The notes under the pieces are model-generated. The model ran no database searches. It had not been told where the DNA came from and worked only from the letters and a program-made list of their open reading frames with translations. The position numbers were made by a program, and so were the translations under genes. Of a stretch of DNA of 64,000 nucleotides, positions 46,184 to 57,301 are shown piece by piece. How positions within the stretch are numbered: position 1 is the stretch's first letter; each line of letters opens with the position of its first letter. The DNA comes from Bacteroidota bacterium (GTDB lineage: Bacteria; Bacteroidota; Bacteroidia; Flavobacteriales_E; Vicingaceae), in the NCBI GenBank assembly GCA_013112545.1, contig JABFGJ010000013.1, positions 28,986 to 92,985 on the forward strand, in the 5' to 3' direction.

Positions 46184-47430
46184 ACTAGTTGTCCGCAAAT
46201 TTTTCGTTTCAATAAACTTAAGGCTGCATAAGTAGCACGCTGAATATTGCGCTCCCTATCTTTTTCAAATAAAAACTTTTTGGAAAAAACTCCACCTTCG
46301 TAGGCCAATGCTATCCAAACTGTTCCTACAGGTTTTTCTTCTGATCCGCCATTTGGCCCAGCAATTCCTGAAGTAGCCAGAGCATAATCTGTTTTCATCT
46401 TTTTTCGAACATTTACAGCCATTTGCTCAACTACTTCTTTGCTCACGGCTCCATAGGTCTCAATATCAGATTTTTTTACACCCAATTCTTGAATTTTAAT
46501 TTCATTAGAATAAGAAATTATACTACCTACAAAATAGTTCGAACTACCTGAAATAGAAGTTAGTAAATGAGCAATATTCCCGCCAGTACAACTTTCTGCA
46601 GTTGAAACTGTTTGAGCATTGTCAATTAACAATTGAGCCAAAGTATTCTCTAAAGTAATGTCTTGATCAGCAAAGATATTTACTGGAATCAACTGTTTTA
46701 ATTCGGCCACCTTTTGCTCAATAATTTCTTCCATTTTAGATTTATCTTGACCAATTAATGATAGGCGAATTTTAACAATGCCTGGAGATGGAAGGTATGC
46801 GATTTTAATTTGTTTCTCAATTAAACTGTTCTCCCAGTCAGCTATTCTTTCGGCTAAAAAAGATTCGCCAATACCTTCAGTTATAATGGTTTTATGTAAA
46901 ATTATTGGCAGTTTGTATTTCAGCTTTAAGCTTGGCAATATTTCTTCCACCATTATTCCTTTCATTTCATAAGGAACTCCAGGCATGCTGACAAATATTT
47001 TTCCAGCTTTATTAAATAACATGCCGCAAGCAGTCCCTAGGTTATTGGGAATAATAGTACAATCTTTTGGTAAAGATGCTTGCATATTATTGCTCTCAAG
47101 CATTTCTCTACCCCTACTTTTAAAAAAACTTCTGACTTTCTCTAATACATCGGGATAAACAACAAGTTCTGTGTTAAAGTATTCACACAGAACTTGTTTG
47201 GTAATATCATCTTGGGTTGGGCCTAGGCCACCAGTTATTAAAATTAATTCTGCCCGAGTAGCCGCTAAGTCTAATGCCCCTATAATGTCCTCTCTTGCAT
47301 CTTTAATCGAAGTGATTTGTTTTACCGAAATTCCAATCTCATACAATTCTTTTCCCAACCAGGCTGAATTTGTATCGATTGTTTGTCCAATTAGAATTTC
47401 ATCACCAATCGTGATTATTTCAGCATTCAT
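46180..47430 (-). CDS. cinA: CinA-family nicotinamide mononucleotide amidohydrolase
   Basis: Two domains: an N-terminal molybdopterin-binding-like (COG1058) part (1-170: EIITIGDEILIGQTIDTNSA, ITGGLGPTQDDITKQ, MPGVPYEM) and a C-terminal CinA domain (about 255-416: TVSTAESCTGGNIAHLLTS, SGIAGPNGGSEEKPVGTVW). The C-terminal domain deamidates NMN in pyridine nucleotide recycling; the N-terminal domain acts as an ADP-ribose pyrophosphatase in some members. The 416-residue full-length form is usual. It lies 3 bases downstream of the universal stress protein gene on the same strand. Confidence 0.93.
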   Translation of the reverse strand: MNAEIITIGDEILIGQTIDTNSAWLGKELYEIGISVKQITSIKDAREDIIGALDLAATRAELILITGGLGPTQDDITKQVLCEYFNTELVVYPDVLEKVRSFFKSRGREMLESNNMQASLPKDCTIIPNNLGTACGMLFNKAGKIFVSMPGVPYEMKGIMVEEILPSLKLKYKLPIILHKTIITEGIGESFLAERIADWENSLIEKQIKIAYLPSPGIVKIRLSLIGQDKSKMEEIIEQKVAELKQLIPVNIFADQDITLENTLAQLLIDNAQTVSTAESCTGGNIAHLLTSISGSSNYFVGSIISYSNEIKIQELGVKKSDIETYGAVSKEVVEQMAVNVRKKMKTDYALATSGIAGPNGGSEEKPVGTVWIALAYEGGVFSKKFLFEKDRERNIQRATYAALSLLKRKICGQLV

Positions 47431-47433
47431 GTA

Positions 47434-48327
47434 TTAAAAGCTAAAAGGCTTTAAATTATTGGTTGCATATCTTAAATCTAAAGTTTCAAGTGGAGTAACA
47501 CTAAGTACTGGAATTCTAGAGTGGTTGACAATTCGTTGTGCATTAGTGCCGACAAACAACCCAGTTCTAGCTTCTTGCTCTGTCATTACAGCAATCAAAT
47601 CTGCACCAACAGTTTGGGCAAAGCTTAATGTCATTTCAGAAATATCATCTCCATGAATGATCTTACTTTCATATTCTACGCCTTTGATATCAAAATGCTC
47701 CTCAACTTGTTTTATTTTCATTTCAAAAATTTTCTCCTCATCTCTATGGTTTCCTGAAATTACTCCAACAATCATAACTTTAGCGTTAAACAACTTTGCA
47801 AAAGTAGTAACCTCAGCTACTTTATCTCTTGTATGTCTAGTGCCGTCAATTGGCATAGCTATCGTGTTGTAGTCATTGTTTTTTGAAGTTCTATTAACAG
47901 TTAACACAGGACATGTAGAGGCTGTAACAACTCGGTATGCATTGCTACCCATAAAGAACTCTTGTACTCCACTAACTCCATGAGTTCCCATAACAATTAT
48001 ATCGCATTTTTTCTTAGCTGCCACACCAGTAATACTAGACGAAATACTCCCTTCAATAATTTCAGCACTAACATTTAAACCCGAATCGGCTCTCATTTCA
48101 TCGGCAATTTTGTTTAATTCCGCTGAAATTCTTTCTTTTAGGCTGCCTGAAATTTCACTTATTTCTAAGTTTGGGAACACTTGACTTGAAACACTCATTA
48201 CATGCAATAAATGAATTTCAGCATTTGTTCTCTTAGCAATTTCAATTACGTGTGAAATTGTATTTTTTGATGACTCTGAAAAGTCAATAGGGGTAAGAAT
48301 TTTTTTTATTTCGTATGTATTTTTCAT
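47434..48327 (-). CDS. Universal stress protein, two tandem UspA domains
   Basis: Two UspA folds occupy about residues 1-150 and 155-297. The first has KILTPIDFSESSKNTISHV, DIIVMGTHGVSGVQEFFMGS and STCPVLTV. The second is shorter, with NTIAMPIDGTRHTRDK and LFVGTNAQRIVNHSRIPVLSV. The first domain keeps the G-2x-G-9x-G(S/T) type nucleotide-binding loop (GTHGVSGVQEFFMGS). It should be a cytosolic stress-response protein of unknown partner. It shares a transcript with cinA (3-base gap) and is divergent from the nucleoside phosphorylase. A TAACTTTC box lies 19 bases upstream. Confidence 0.88.
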   Translation of the reverse strand: MKNTYEIKKILTPIDFSESSKNTISHVIEIAKRTNAEIHLLHVMSVSSQVFPNLEISEISGSLKERISAELNKIADEMRADSGLNVSAEIIEGSISSSITGVAAKKKCDIIVMGTHGVSGVQEFFMGSNAYRVVTASTCPVLTVNRTSKNNDYNTIAMPIDGTRHTRDKVAEVTTFAKLFNAKVMIVGVISGNHRDEEKIFEMKIKQVEEHFDIKGVEYESKIIHGDDISEMTLSFAQTVGADLIAVMTEQEARTGLFVGTNAQRIVNHSRIPVLSVTPLETLDLRYATNNLKPFSF

Positions 48328-48436
48328 GTCTTTATATTTAGGTCAGAAAGTTATCCATTTTAATTTTTTATTAGAAATATATTCCAGACTTTCTGTAATA
48401 GATTTTGTAGTTTAGTCAATCCGAATTTTATAACTT

Positions 48437-49303
48437 ATGATTGACCCCTCAGAATTAATTATCAACCCAAATGGTTCTATATACCATTTAGCCTTAAGAC
48501 CTGAACAACTTGCCCATAAAATTATTATTGCTGGCGACCCAGGAAGAATTGAAAGTATTTCACAAAATTTCGATACCATAGAGCATAAAGTCTCGAATAG
48601 GGAATTTGTAACACACACAGGAATTTATAAAAACAACCGTATAACTGCGCTTGCTACTGGCATTGGAACAGACAATATTGATATCGTGCTCAATGAAATT
48701 GACGCCTTAGTTAATGTCGATTTAGAAAAAAGAATCGTTAAAGAAAAACACACCAAATTAGAAATTGTCAGAATTGGAACTTGTGGTTCAATTCAAGAAG
48801 CAGTTCCAGCCGATGAAATTGTGGTTTCAACCCATGCATTTGGCCTAGATGGACTAATGAACTTTTATGATTTCAAAATGAATGCTTCAGAAAATGAAAT
48901 TCATAAAGAGATTTTAAAGCAGACCAATTGGGATGAAAAACTGAATAACCCTTACTTAGTAGAAGGTTCTGCTTCCCTAATACAAAAAATTGGAAAAGAT
49001 TATAAGCCTGGGATTACAATAACTGCTTCTGGATTTTATGCCCCTCAAGGCAGAGCAATTAGGATAAAACCAAAACACGAAAACATCAACGAAAAATTAA
49101 GAGCATTCCAATTTAAAGGGCAACAAATTGTAAATTACGAAATGGAAACCTCAGCTTTATATGGACTTGCAAAGCTAATGGGACACGATGCTTGTACTGT
49201 TTGTGCAGTAGTTGCAAACCGTTATGCAAATTCATTTAGCAAAGACTATAAAGTGGTTATGAAAGTGCTAATAAAACAAGTATTAGATCGTCTAGTTAGT
49301 TAA
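48437..49303 (+). CDS. Nucleoside phosphorylase (uridine/purine phosphorylase family)
   Basis: The PNP/UDP phosphorylase fold is shown by AHKIIIAGDPGRIESISQ (phosphate-binding Gly-Asp-Pro-Gly-Arg), ALATGIGTDNIDIVLNEID, IVRIGTCGSIQEAVP and the nucleoside-binding NYEMETSALYGLAKL. It splits nucleosides with phosphate for salvage. Bacteroidota members of this 288-residue type are usually annotated as uridine phosphorylase, but the base preference is not settled by sequence here. It seems to be a single-gene unit, with an 85-base gap downstream. Confidence 0.85.
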   Translation: MIDPSELIINPNGSIYHLALRPEQLAHKIIIAGDPGRIESISQNFDTIEHKVSNREFVTHTGIYKNNRITALATGIGTDNIDIVLNEIDALVNVDLEKRIVKEKHTKLEIVRIGTCGSIQEAVPADEIVVSTHAFGLDGLMNFYDFKMNASENEIHKEILKQTNWDEKLNNPYLVEGSASLIQKIGKDYKPGITITASGFYAPQGRAIRIKPKHENINEKLRAFQFKGQQIVNYEMETSALYGLAKLMGHDACTVCAVVANRYANSFSKDYKVVMKVLIKQVLDRLVS

Positions 49304-49388
49304 TTTACTGCCATTAACAATCAAACGTTTATAACTAGCTCGCAGAATTTAACCTTGATACAGCGAAAAGTGAATCTTTGTATTATCC

Positions 49389-50258
49389 ATGCAAGAGTCA
49401 CGAAATATACATGCATTAATAAATTTACTCGACGATCCTGATCAAAAAATATTTGAGCAGATTAGTCAAGAAATATTAAACTTAGGTGCAATTGCTATTC
49501 CCTTTTTAGAAGATGCTTGGGAAAATTCATTCAATGCTATTTTGCAAAATAGAATCGAACAGATTTTGCATCAGATCCAGTTTCAAGCGATCGTAAAAGG
49601 ACTGCAAGAATGGAAAAAAACAGAAACTCAAAACCTGATTGAAGCTGCAATATTAATAGCCAAATACCAATATGCAGACTTAGATGAAGAATACATTTAT
49701 AGTTTCGTAGAGCAAATTACACAGGATATTTGGTTAGAATTAAATGGCAATTTAACCGCTCTTGAAAAAGCACATGTATTCAACAAAGTGTTTTTTGAAA
49801 TCAATGGCTTTTCTGGCAATAAAAAGAGCTTTCATTCTCCACAAAACTATTTTTTAAATAATGTTTTAGAAACCAGAAGAGGAAACCCCATCACATTATC
49901 TTTACTTTATATAGAAGTTGCAAGTCGAGTCAAGATACCTGTTTATGGTGTGAATCTTCCTGAACATTTTGTATTGGCATACACTTTTTTACCCATTCAG
50001 TTTTATGATGAAGTAAAATCTGATGATGTGCTCTTTTATATTAACCCATTTAACAAGGGAACAATTTTTCAAAAGAAAGACATCTATTCTTTTCTTAAAC
50101 AATTAAAGATTGAGGAAAAACCAGAATTTTTTATTCCATGCTCCAATCTAACTCTAGTAAAAAGATTGTTAAAGAACCTCATGTTTTCATATAATCGCTC
50201 GGGATATCTCGATAAAGAAGCGGAAATTAAACACTTGCTCAGCATTTTAGAAGCTTGA
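49389..50258 (+). CDS. SirB1-like transglutaminase-fold protein
   Basis: The N-terminal 90 residues are helical repeats (HALINLLDDPDQKIFEQIS). A Transglut_core2/SirB1 domain follows with NKVFFEINGFSGN, NNVLETRRGNPITLSLLYIE and VPVYGVNLPEHFVLAY. The usual Ser/Cys position before LSLLY and the late His (EHFVLAY) are present, but the catalytic Cys of true transglutaminases is not, as is common in this branch. Biochemical role unknown. It lies alone between the phosphorylase and the DUF819 gene; a weak hairpin GAAATCA / TGATTTC follows its stop. Confidence 0.78.
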   Translation: MQESRNIHALINLLDDPDQKIFEQISQEILNLGAIAIPFLEDAWENSFNAILQNRIEQILHQIQFQAIVKGLQEWKKTETQNLIEAAILIAKYQYADLDEEYIYSFVEQITQDIWLELNGNLTALEKAHVFNKVFFEINGFSGNKKSFHSPQNYFLNNVLETRRGNPITLSLLYIEVASRVKIPVYGVNLPEHFVLAYTFLPIQFYDEVKSDDVLFYINPFNKGTIFQKKDIYSFLKQLKIEEKPEFFIPCSNLTLVKRLLKNLMFSYNRSGYLDKEAEIKHLLSILEA

Positions 50259-50328
50259 TATTTTTTATTTGAAATCATGATTTGATTTCTCATTCAAAAA
50301 CTTATCTTGGGGCTTCAATTTTAACTTT

Positions 50329-51597
50329 ATGGAAGAAGTAAAACACATAGAACCATTTATAACAAATGATGCAACAGTTTTAGGGATTTTAATGGCCTTA
50401 TTGGCATTTATTTTTTACACATCTAGCAAATCAGATGGTGTTTGGCCAAAATTTTACAAAGTTATACCAGCCCTTCTATTGTGCTATTTTTTGCCTTCAG
50501 TTTTAAATTCATTAGGAATAATTTCAGGGGAAGGTTCTAACTTATATTTTGTTGCTTCTCGCTATTTATTGCCTAGCAGTTTAGTTTTATTGTGTTTAAG
50601 CATCGACATGAAAGGAATTTTAAAGCTCGGACCAAAAGCAATCATCATGTTTTTAGCAGGTACTTTAGGAATAATTGTTGGCGGCCCAATAGCCATATTA
50701 GCCGTTTCGGCCTTTGCCCCAGAAATTGTTGGAGGTGCAGGCCCAGATGAAGTGTGGAGAGGCTTAGCAACAGTGGCTGGAAGTTGGATTGGTGGCGGAG
50801 CAAATCAAACTGCGATGAAAGAAATTTATGGCGCCAGCGACAAGTTATTTTCGGCCATGATTACCGTTGACGTTATTGTTGCTAACATTTGGATGGCATT
50901 CTTATTAATAGGAGCTGGAATGTCTGAAAAAGTAGATAAATTCTTAAAAGCAGATTCTTCGGCAATCACAGAAGTAAAAGAAAAAATGCATCAATATAGT
51001 TTGGGAGTCGCTAAAATACCTAACCTCACAGACATCATGATTATCTGTGCTATCGGTTTTGGCGGAACTGCTATTGCTCATTTTGGTTCTGATTACATCA
51101 CACCAATTATGGAAAACCATAAAGAATGGTTAAGTACTTACCGTTTAACCTCTATGGCAAGCGGCTTCTTTTGGCTTGTTGTTATTGCCACTATTATTGG
51201 ATTGGCATTATCATTTACTCGATTAAAAAAATATGAAGGTGCAGGTGCTTCAAAATTTGGAAGCGCATTTCTTTATGTTTTAGTTGCAACAATCGGAATG
51301 AAAATGGATGTTTTAGCCATATTCGATAACCTTGGTTTATTTTTAATTGGCATTGTTTGGATGATTGTTCATGTCATCGTTTTATTGGTTGTTGCAAAAA
51401 TCATAAAAGCACCGTTTTTCTTTGTTGCAGTAGGCAGTCAGGCCAATGTTGGTGGAGCAGCTTCAGCGCCAATTGTAGCATCAGCATTTAGTCCAGCTTT
51501 AGCGCCAGTAGGAGTTTTATTGGCTGTATTTGGATATGCTGTTGGAACCTTTGGAGCAATTTTTTGTGCACAAATTATGCAAGCAGTTTCACCTTAG
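50329..51597 (+). CDS. DUF819-family membrane protein
   Basis: A 422-residue polytopic protein with about 11 spans, two glycine-rich internally similar halves and the DUF819 landmarks: YFVASRYLLPSSLVLLCLS, GLATVAGSWIGGGANQTAMK, and GSQANVGGAASAPIVASAF near the end. The family resembles anion/carboxylate transporters with paired re-entrant loops (two GG[AS]N-like motifs), so transport is likely, though no substrate is known. It is followed by two further plus-strand genes, the small holin-like protein and the SDR, with short gaps. Confidence 0.82.
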   Translation: MEEVKHIEPFITNDATVLGILMALLAFIFYTSSKSDGVWPKFYKVIPALLLCYFLPSVLNSLGIISGEGSNLYFVASRYLLPSSLVLLCLSIDMKGILKLGPKAIIMFLAGTLGIIVGGPIAILAVSAFAPEIVGGAGPDEVWRGLATVAGSWIGGGANQTAMKEIYGASDKLFSAMITVDVIVANIWMAFLLIGAGMSEKVDKFLKADSSAITEVKEKMHQYSLGVAKIPNLTDIMIICAIGFGGTAIAHFGSDYITPIMENHKEWLSTYRLTSMASGFFWLVVIATIIGLALSFTRLKKYEGAGASKFGSAFLYVLVATIGMKMDVLAIFDNLGLFLIGIVWMIVHVIVLLVVAKIIKAPFFFVAVGSQANVGGAASAPIVASAFSPALAPVGVLLAVFGYAVGTFGAIFCAQIMQAVSP

Positions 51598-51669
51598 AAA
51601 AAACTGCTTTTCATCCGATTTCCTAGAACAATTCCTTATCTTTAAGGCTTAACTCAATTTAATATATTC

Positions 51670-52032
51670 ATGAATATTTTAGCAAAAATATTAGTCAGTG
51701 GATTGGCTGTCTTTATTACAGCTTATTTATTGCCAGGGGTTACCATTGACGGTTACATTACCGCTTTAATTGTCGGTGTGGTGTTGGCGCTTTTAAATAC
51801 CATAGTAAAACCCATTTTAATCATCCTGACCATTCCGGCAACCATTCTTTCGCTAGGTTTATTTCTATTTGTGATTAATGCCATCATTATCATGCTAGCC
51901 GACAATTTAGTGGGTGGTTTTGAAGTTAGAAACTTCTGGTGGGCTTTGCTTTTTAGCATCATCTTATCCTTAGTAAATTCAATATTTGACCAAACAGACT
52001 CAAGTAAAAAAAATAAAAATATAAACGAATGA
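51670..52032 (+). CDS. Small four-span membrane protein, phage-holin superfamily IV
   Basis: At 120 residues with about four membrane spans it matches the family called mycobacterial four-TMS phage holin (YvlD-like): LAKILVSGLAVFITAYLLPG, LALLNTIVKPILIILTIPAT, LGLFLFVINAIIIMLADN and FWWALLFSIILSLVNSIF. Despite the name, chromosomal members are ordinary small membrane proteins without shown lytic function, and nothing phage-like is near. Its stop overlaps the SDR start by 4 bases (ATGA), so the two are translationally coupled. Confidence 0.85.
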   Translation: MNILAKILVSGLAVFITAYLLPGVTIDGYITALIVGVVLALLNTIVKPILIILTIPATILSLGLFLFVINAIIIMLADNLVGGFEVRNFWWALLFSIILSLVNSIFDQTDSSKKNKNINE

Positions 52033-52907
52033 CATATAAAGACCCCATGTTTAAAGGCCAAGAGTTGGCAGGAAAAACAATATTAGTTACTGGTGGAGGA
52101 ACCGGACTAGGAAAATCGATGACCAAATATTACATGGAATTAGGTGCAAACCTCATTATAGCTAGTAGAAAGCAAGAGGTAATAGATGCCACAGCCGAAG
52201 AATTAAGAAAAGAGACAGGTGGTAATATTTTAGCTGTTGCTTGTGATGTAAGAAAACCTTTAGAGGTTGAAAATGTGATAAAAAAGGGAATTGAAGCGTT
52301 TGGAGAAATAAACGGATTAGTCAACAATGCTGCTGGCAATTTTATAAGCCCAACCGAGCGACTTTCTCCCAAGGCATTTGACGTCATTGTTGACATAGTT
52401 TTAAAAGGCAGTTACAATTGCTCTTTGCTTTTGGGACAGTATTGGATTAAAAATAAAATTGAAGGCACTGTCCTTAATATTGTCACAACTTATAGCTGGA
52501 CCGGCTCGGGTTATGTTGTGCCTTCGGCAGTTGCCAAAGCAGGTGTGTTAACTATGACAAGGTCTTTGGCAGCCGAATGGGCCAAATATAAAATTAGAAC
52601 CAATGCCATTGCTCCAGGGCCTTTCCCAACGCAGGGTGCTTTTAGCAGGTTGTTTCCCGATAAACTAAAAGAGCAATTAGATCCTTTAAAAAGAATTCCT
52701 GCAAAACGCTACGGAGAACATCAAGAATTAGCCAATTTAGCGGCCTATTTAATGTCCGATTTTTCTGCTTACATCAACGGAGAAGTGGTTACCATAGATT
52801 CTGGCGAGTGGATTTACAATGCAGGAGAATTTACTGGATTTGACGCCATTCCTCAAGAAATGTGGGATTTTGTAGAGAAAGAAGTTCGAGGAAAAAACAA
52901 AAAATAA
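52029..52907 (+). CDS. SDR oxidoreductase, 2,4-dienoyl-CoA reductase-like
   Basis: NAD(P)-binding GGGTGLGKSM and NNAAGNFISP are typical SDR motifs. The active site is not the common YxxxK but TTYSWTGSG followed by VVPSAVAKAG, with Ser-x3-Lys. This is the pattern of mitochondrial-type 2,4-dienoyl-CoA reductases, where the Tyr sits earlier. The sequence RSLAAEWAKYKIRTNAIAPG and QGAFSRLFP agree closely. It would reduce trans-2,4-dienoyl-CoA in degradation of unsaturated fatty acids. It is coupled to the holin-like gene. No other beta-oxidation gene is adjacent. Confidence 0.85.
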   Translation: MTYKDPMFKGQELAGKTILVTGGGTGLGKSMTKYYMELGANLIIASRKQEVIDATAEELRKETGGNILAVACDVRKPLEVENVIKKGIEAFGEINGLVNNAAGNFISPTERLSPKAFDVIVDIVLKGSYNCSLLLGQYWIKNKIEGTVLNIVTTYSWTGSGYVVPSAVAKAGVLTMTRSLAAEWAKYKIRTNAIAPGPFPTQGAFSRLFPDKLKEQLDPLKRIPAKRYGEHQELANLAAYLMSDFSAYINGEVVTIDSGEWIYNAGEFTGFDAIPQEMWDFVEKEVRGKNKK

Positions 52908-52963
52908 ATCACATAGACTGGAAGTCCATAGTTTTCATAAAATTCTTCTTTACAGCGAATAGA

Positions 52964-52985
52964 CCCTCAGAGGGCTTTTCATTTT
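52964..52985 (+). terminator. Weak hairpin downstream of the SDR gene
   Basis: CCCT-CAG-AGGG with a following CTTTTCATTTTT tail, 57 bases past the SDR stop. The stem is only 4 pairs, so termination here is a guess. The rest of the 52908-53190 gap (283 bp) shows nothing further except the promoter box near its right end. Confidence 0.28.
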
Positions 52986-53149
52986 TAGTCCAATTTCGTT
53001 TTTTGGTATAATCTGTTTTAAACTTCTGTCTAAGGCAACTATTATATGATTTTGGGTTCATACGTATGCTTTCAAATATGAAATAATTAAGTCCCCATGA
53101 ATTCAAAAAAATGCTATCCTTTCACCTTTTAAAAAGAAAAATTTAGGGT

Positions 53150-53157
53150 TAAGTTTG
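53150..53157 (+). promoter_or_regulatory. Putative -7 box of the isocitrate dehydrogenase gene
   Basis: TAAGTTTG, exact TAnnTTTG, 33 bases before the ATG at 53191. The -33 region is A+T-rich with no clear TTTG. Confidence 0.45.
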
Positions 53158-53187
53158 CCAACCGAAAAATGAAACGAAAACGCTTAA

Positions 53188-55404
<2,217 letters not shown>

Positions 55405-55426
55405 TTTTTCACTATAAATATACTAT

Positions 55427-55465
55427 AGCCTCAGTCTAGGAATTAGACTGGGGCTTTATTTTTAT
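55427..55465 (+). terminator. Rho-independent terminator after isocitrate dehydrogenase
   Basis: Stem AGCCTCAGTCTA / TAGACTGGGGCT (12 pairs, one G-T) with loop GGAAT, followed by TTATTTTTATA; 23 bases after the stop codon. Confidence 0.85.
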
Positions 55466-55487
55466 ATACCCACTTGTAGGTATATAA
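55462..55487. repeat. Nine-base inverted repeat before a T9SS cargo gene
   Basis: TTATATACC / GGTATATAA, perfect arms around an 8-base centre, directly after the terminator and 75 bases before the next start. It could be an operator for the gene at 55563 or a second terminator hairpin. Confidence 0.4.
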
Positions 55488-55562
55488 TTTACGACGATTC
55501 GCTTATTGTACTAAGTTTCTAATAGACAGACTTTTGTTTCATAAACTTTTAATCTATCAATT

Positions 55563-57224
55563 ATGAAACGAATAACTACCCTTTTAATCTTGTCATTCTT
55601 ATTTGGCTCAGCTTTTAGTCAAATGAATGCAAATCAAAAGCTCGAGCAATTAAATACGGCTAATCTTTTACAGCAATACAAAAAAGCAAAAAAACAGCAG
55701 CCTAGTTACAAAGCTCTTTCTTTTGACAATGCCTACTATACCCTTGAATACGATACCACAGCTTTGCTTTGGGATTCTATTAAAAGAACCACACAATATG
55801 TCGATTATAATATTAATAAACCCAATTCAGTAAAATTCTCATTGTTAAATGAAGAATATAATGGACAGTTTTATGTGAAGAAAGACAGCATGGTCGCCTA
55901 TATAGATACAACCCAACCATTTAAGCATATCATCCATGAGGATTTTGGCACATTTGATTCCATTAAGATGTTTTCTTACGATTCAGCTAATGCTTCTTGG
56001 GTTTTATTTGTAAAAAGCCATTTAGTGATCAATGCGAATAAAGTTACAGCAGCTGAAACTTATTTTAACCTAGCGGCTTTTGGCATACCTGGGGGTACTA
56101 TAACCCTTTTTAATAATACCGATTTTTATTATAACAGCTCAAACCATTTAACACATTGGGTAGAAAGTTCATTAAATTTTGGAACAGGAAGTTTTGATGC
56201 AGAAGACTCTGTAGTTGTTACAACAGCCTCAAATGGTTATCGATTAACAGATGAGTATTACGAGTGGACTGGAAGTTCTTGGGATCCAACTGAAAAGTAT
56301 AGCTATACTTATAATTTAGCTAACATGACAAGTAAAATAAGACAAGATTATTATAACAACACTTTTAATAATTCTGAAAAAAATAAATTTTCCTATAATG
56401 CAGCTGGTGATGTCTTAGTTGACTCATTATACACCATCCTTGGTTCTGCTTGGAAATTAAGTGGAATTACTGTAAATACTTACACCAGTTTTGGCGATAA
56501 TTTAAATAAATCTGAATACTTTATTTCTAATAACAATCCTTATTTATACAGCAAATCTGACTATTACTACAACAGCAACAACCGCAGAGATAGTGTTGTA
56601 AAACAAAGTAAAAATATACAGTCGCCTAGTGCAACACTATGGAACAATGAAAAAGAAATTTATCGCTACTCCCCTTTTCCTAAAGGTGGTGGCACTGCTA
56701 CAAGTCCTGCAGCTCCAACAAACTTAACTGTTATACCAAGTCAAAAGTCGCCAAAAGCTACTATGTTACTTTCTTGGACCGATAATTCGAATAATGAACT
56801 CGGTTTTATCATCGAAAGAAGTTTAAACAATGTCAATTGGACAAGCATTGACTCTACAAGCATTGATGTAGTAATTTATACTGATACAAATGTTGCTTCA
56901 AATACTACATATTACTATCGAGTAATAGCATATAATGCCGTTGGAAGCAGCTCATACTCGAATACAAGTTTCGGAACAAGTTTAAATGTTGGCATAGAAA
57001 CGATACAAAAAAATTCCTTTTCAGTATATCCTAACCCTGTGAGTTCGATTTTAAAAATTCAAGAAAAAAATTCGAATAAACTTTTTCACTTACTCGATTT
57101 GAATGGAAAAACCATCAAAACATTTCAGGTTAACGGCTATTATGAACTGAACTTAGAATCATTGTCTAATGGAATCTATTTTCTAAAATCAAATACCGAG
57201 GTCATTAAAGTTGTGAAACATTAA
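55563..57224 (+). CDS. T9SS-sorted extracellular protein with fibronectin type III domain
   Basis: Signal peptide (ILSFLFGSAFSQ, about 1-20); then a 350-residue region of short beta segments with tyrosine-rich repeats such as YSYTYNLANMTSKI, KFSYNAAGDVLVDSLY and NTYTSFGDNLNKSEYF (YD/RHS-like strands). A fibronectin type III domain lies at about 380-470 (PAAPTNLTVIPSQKSP, TTYYYRVIAYNAVGSS). The type A T9SS sorting tail is at about 480-553 (FSVYPNPVSSILKI, LLDLNGKTIKTFQ, LSNGIYFLKS). It is a probable surface-exposed or released protein, possibly adhesive. A strong terminator closes the gene. Confidence 0.85.
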   Translation: MKRITTLLILSFLFGSAFSQMNANQKLEQLNTANLLQQYKKAKKQQPSYKALSFDNAYYTLEYDTTALLWDSIKRTTQYVDYNINKPNSVKFSLLNEEYNGQFYVKKDSMVAYIDTTQPFKHIIHEDFGTFDSIKMFSYDSANASWVLFVKSHLVINANKVTAAETYFNLAAFGIPGGTITLFNNTDFYYNSSNHLTHWVESSLNFGTGSFDAEDSVVVTTASNGYRLTDEYYEWTGSSWDPTEKYSYTYNLANMTSKIRQDYYNNTFNNSEKNKFSYNAAGDVLVDSLYTILGSAWKLSGITVNTYTSFGDNLNKSEYFISNNNPYLYSKSDYYYNSNNRRDSVVKQSKNIQSPSATLWNNEKEIYRYSPFPKGGGTATSPAAPTNLTVIPSQKSPKATMLLSWTDNSNNELGFIIERSLNNVNWTSIDSTSIDVVIYTDTNVASNTTYYYRVIAYNAVGSSSYSNTSFGTSLNVGIETIQKNSFSVYPNPVSSILKIQEKNSNKLFHLLDLNGKTIKTFQVNGYYELNLESLSNGIYFLKSNTEVIKVVKH

Positions 57225-57244
57225 ACCGCAACGTTAAACGATTT

Positions 57245-57280
57245 ACGGCATGAGTTTAATCACTCATGCCGTTTTTGTTT
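57245..57280 (+). terminator. Strong rho-independent terminator
   Basis: Eleven perfect pairs ACGGCATGAGT / ACTCATGCCGT with a 6-base loop, then TTTTTGTTT. It separates the T9SS gene from the sensor kinase and overlaps the upstream ATG (57266) of the kinase frame, which argues against that start. Confidence 0.9.
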
Positions 57281-57288
57281 AATTCAAT

Positions 57289-57296
57289 TATATTTG
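57289..57296 (+). promoter_or_regulatory. -7 box immediately before the sensor kinase
   Basis: TATATTTG, exact TAnnTTTG, ends 5 bases before the ATG at 57302. This suggests a leaderless or nearly leaderless transcript. No -33 match at ideal spacing. Confidence 0.45.
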
Positions 57297-57301
57297 ATTG
57301 C

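Noticed and set aside
51670..52032. Prophage holin
   Set aside because: Family name only; no phage genes surround it and it is translationally coupled to a metabolic SDR gene.
52909..53106. 65-codon minus-strand open frame in the gap before isocitrate dehydrogenase
   Set aside because: Composition is Lys/Asn-rich and irregular, no motif, no promoter, and it begins right at the end of the SDR gene; likely chance.
57266..57301. Upstream ATG for the sensor kinase
   Set aside because: It lies inside the terminator hairpin and before the TATATTTG box, and would bury the signal peptide.
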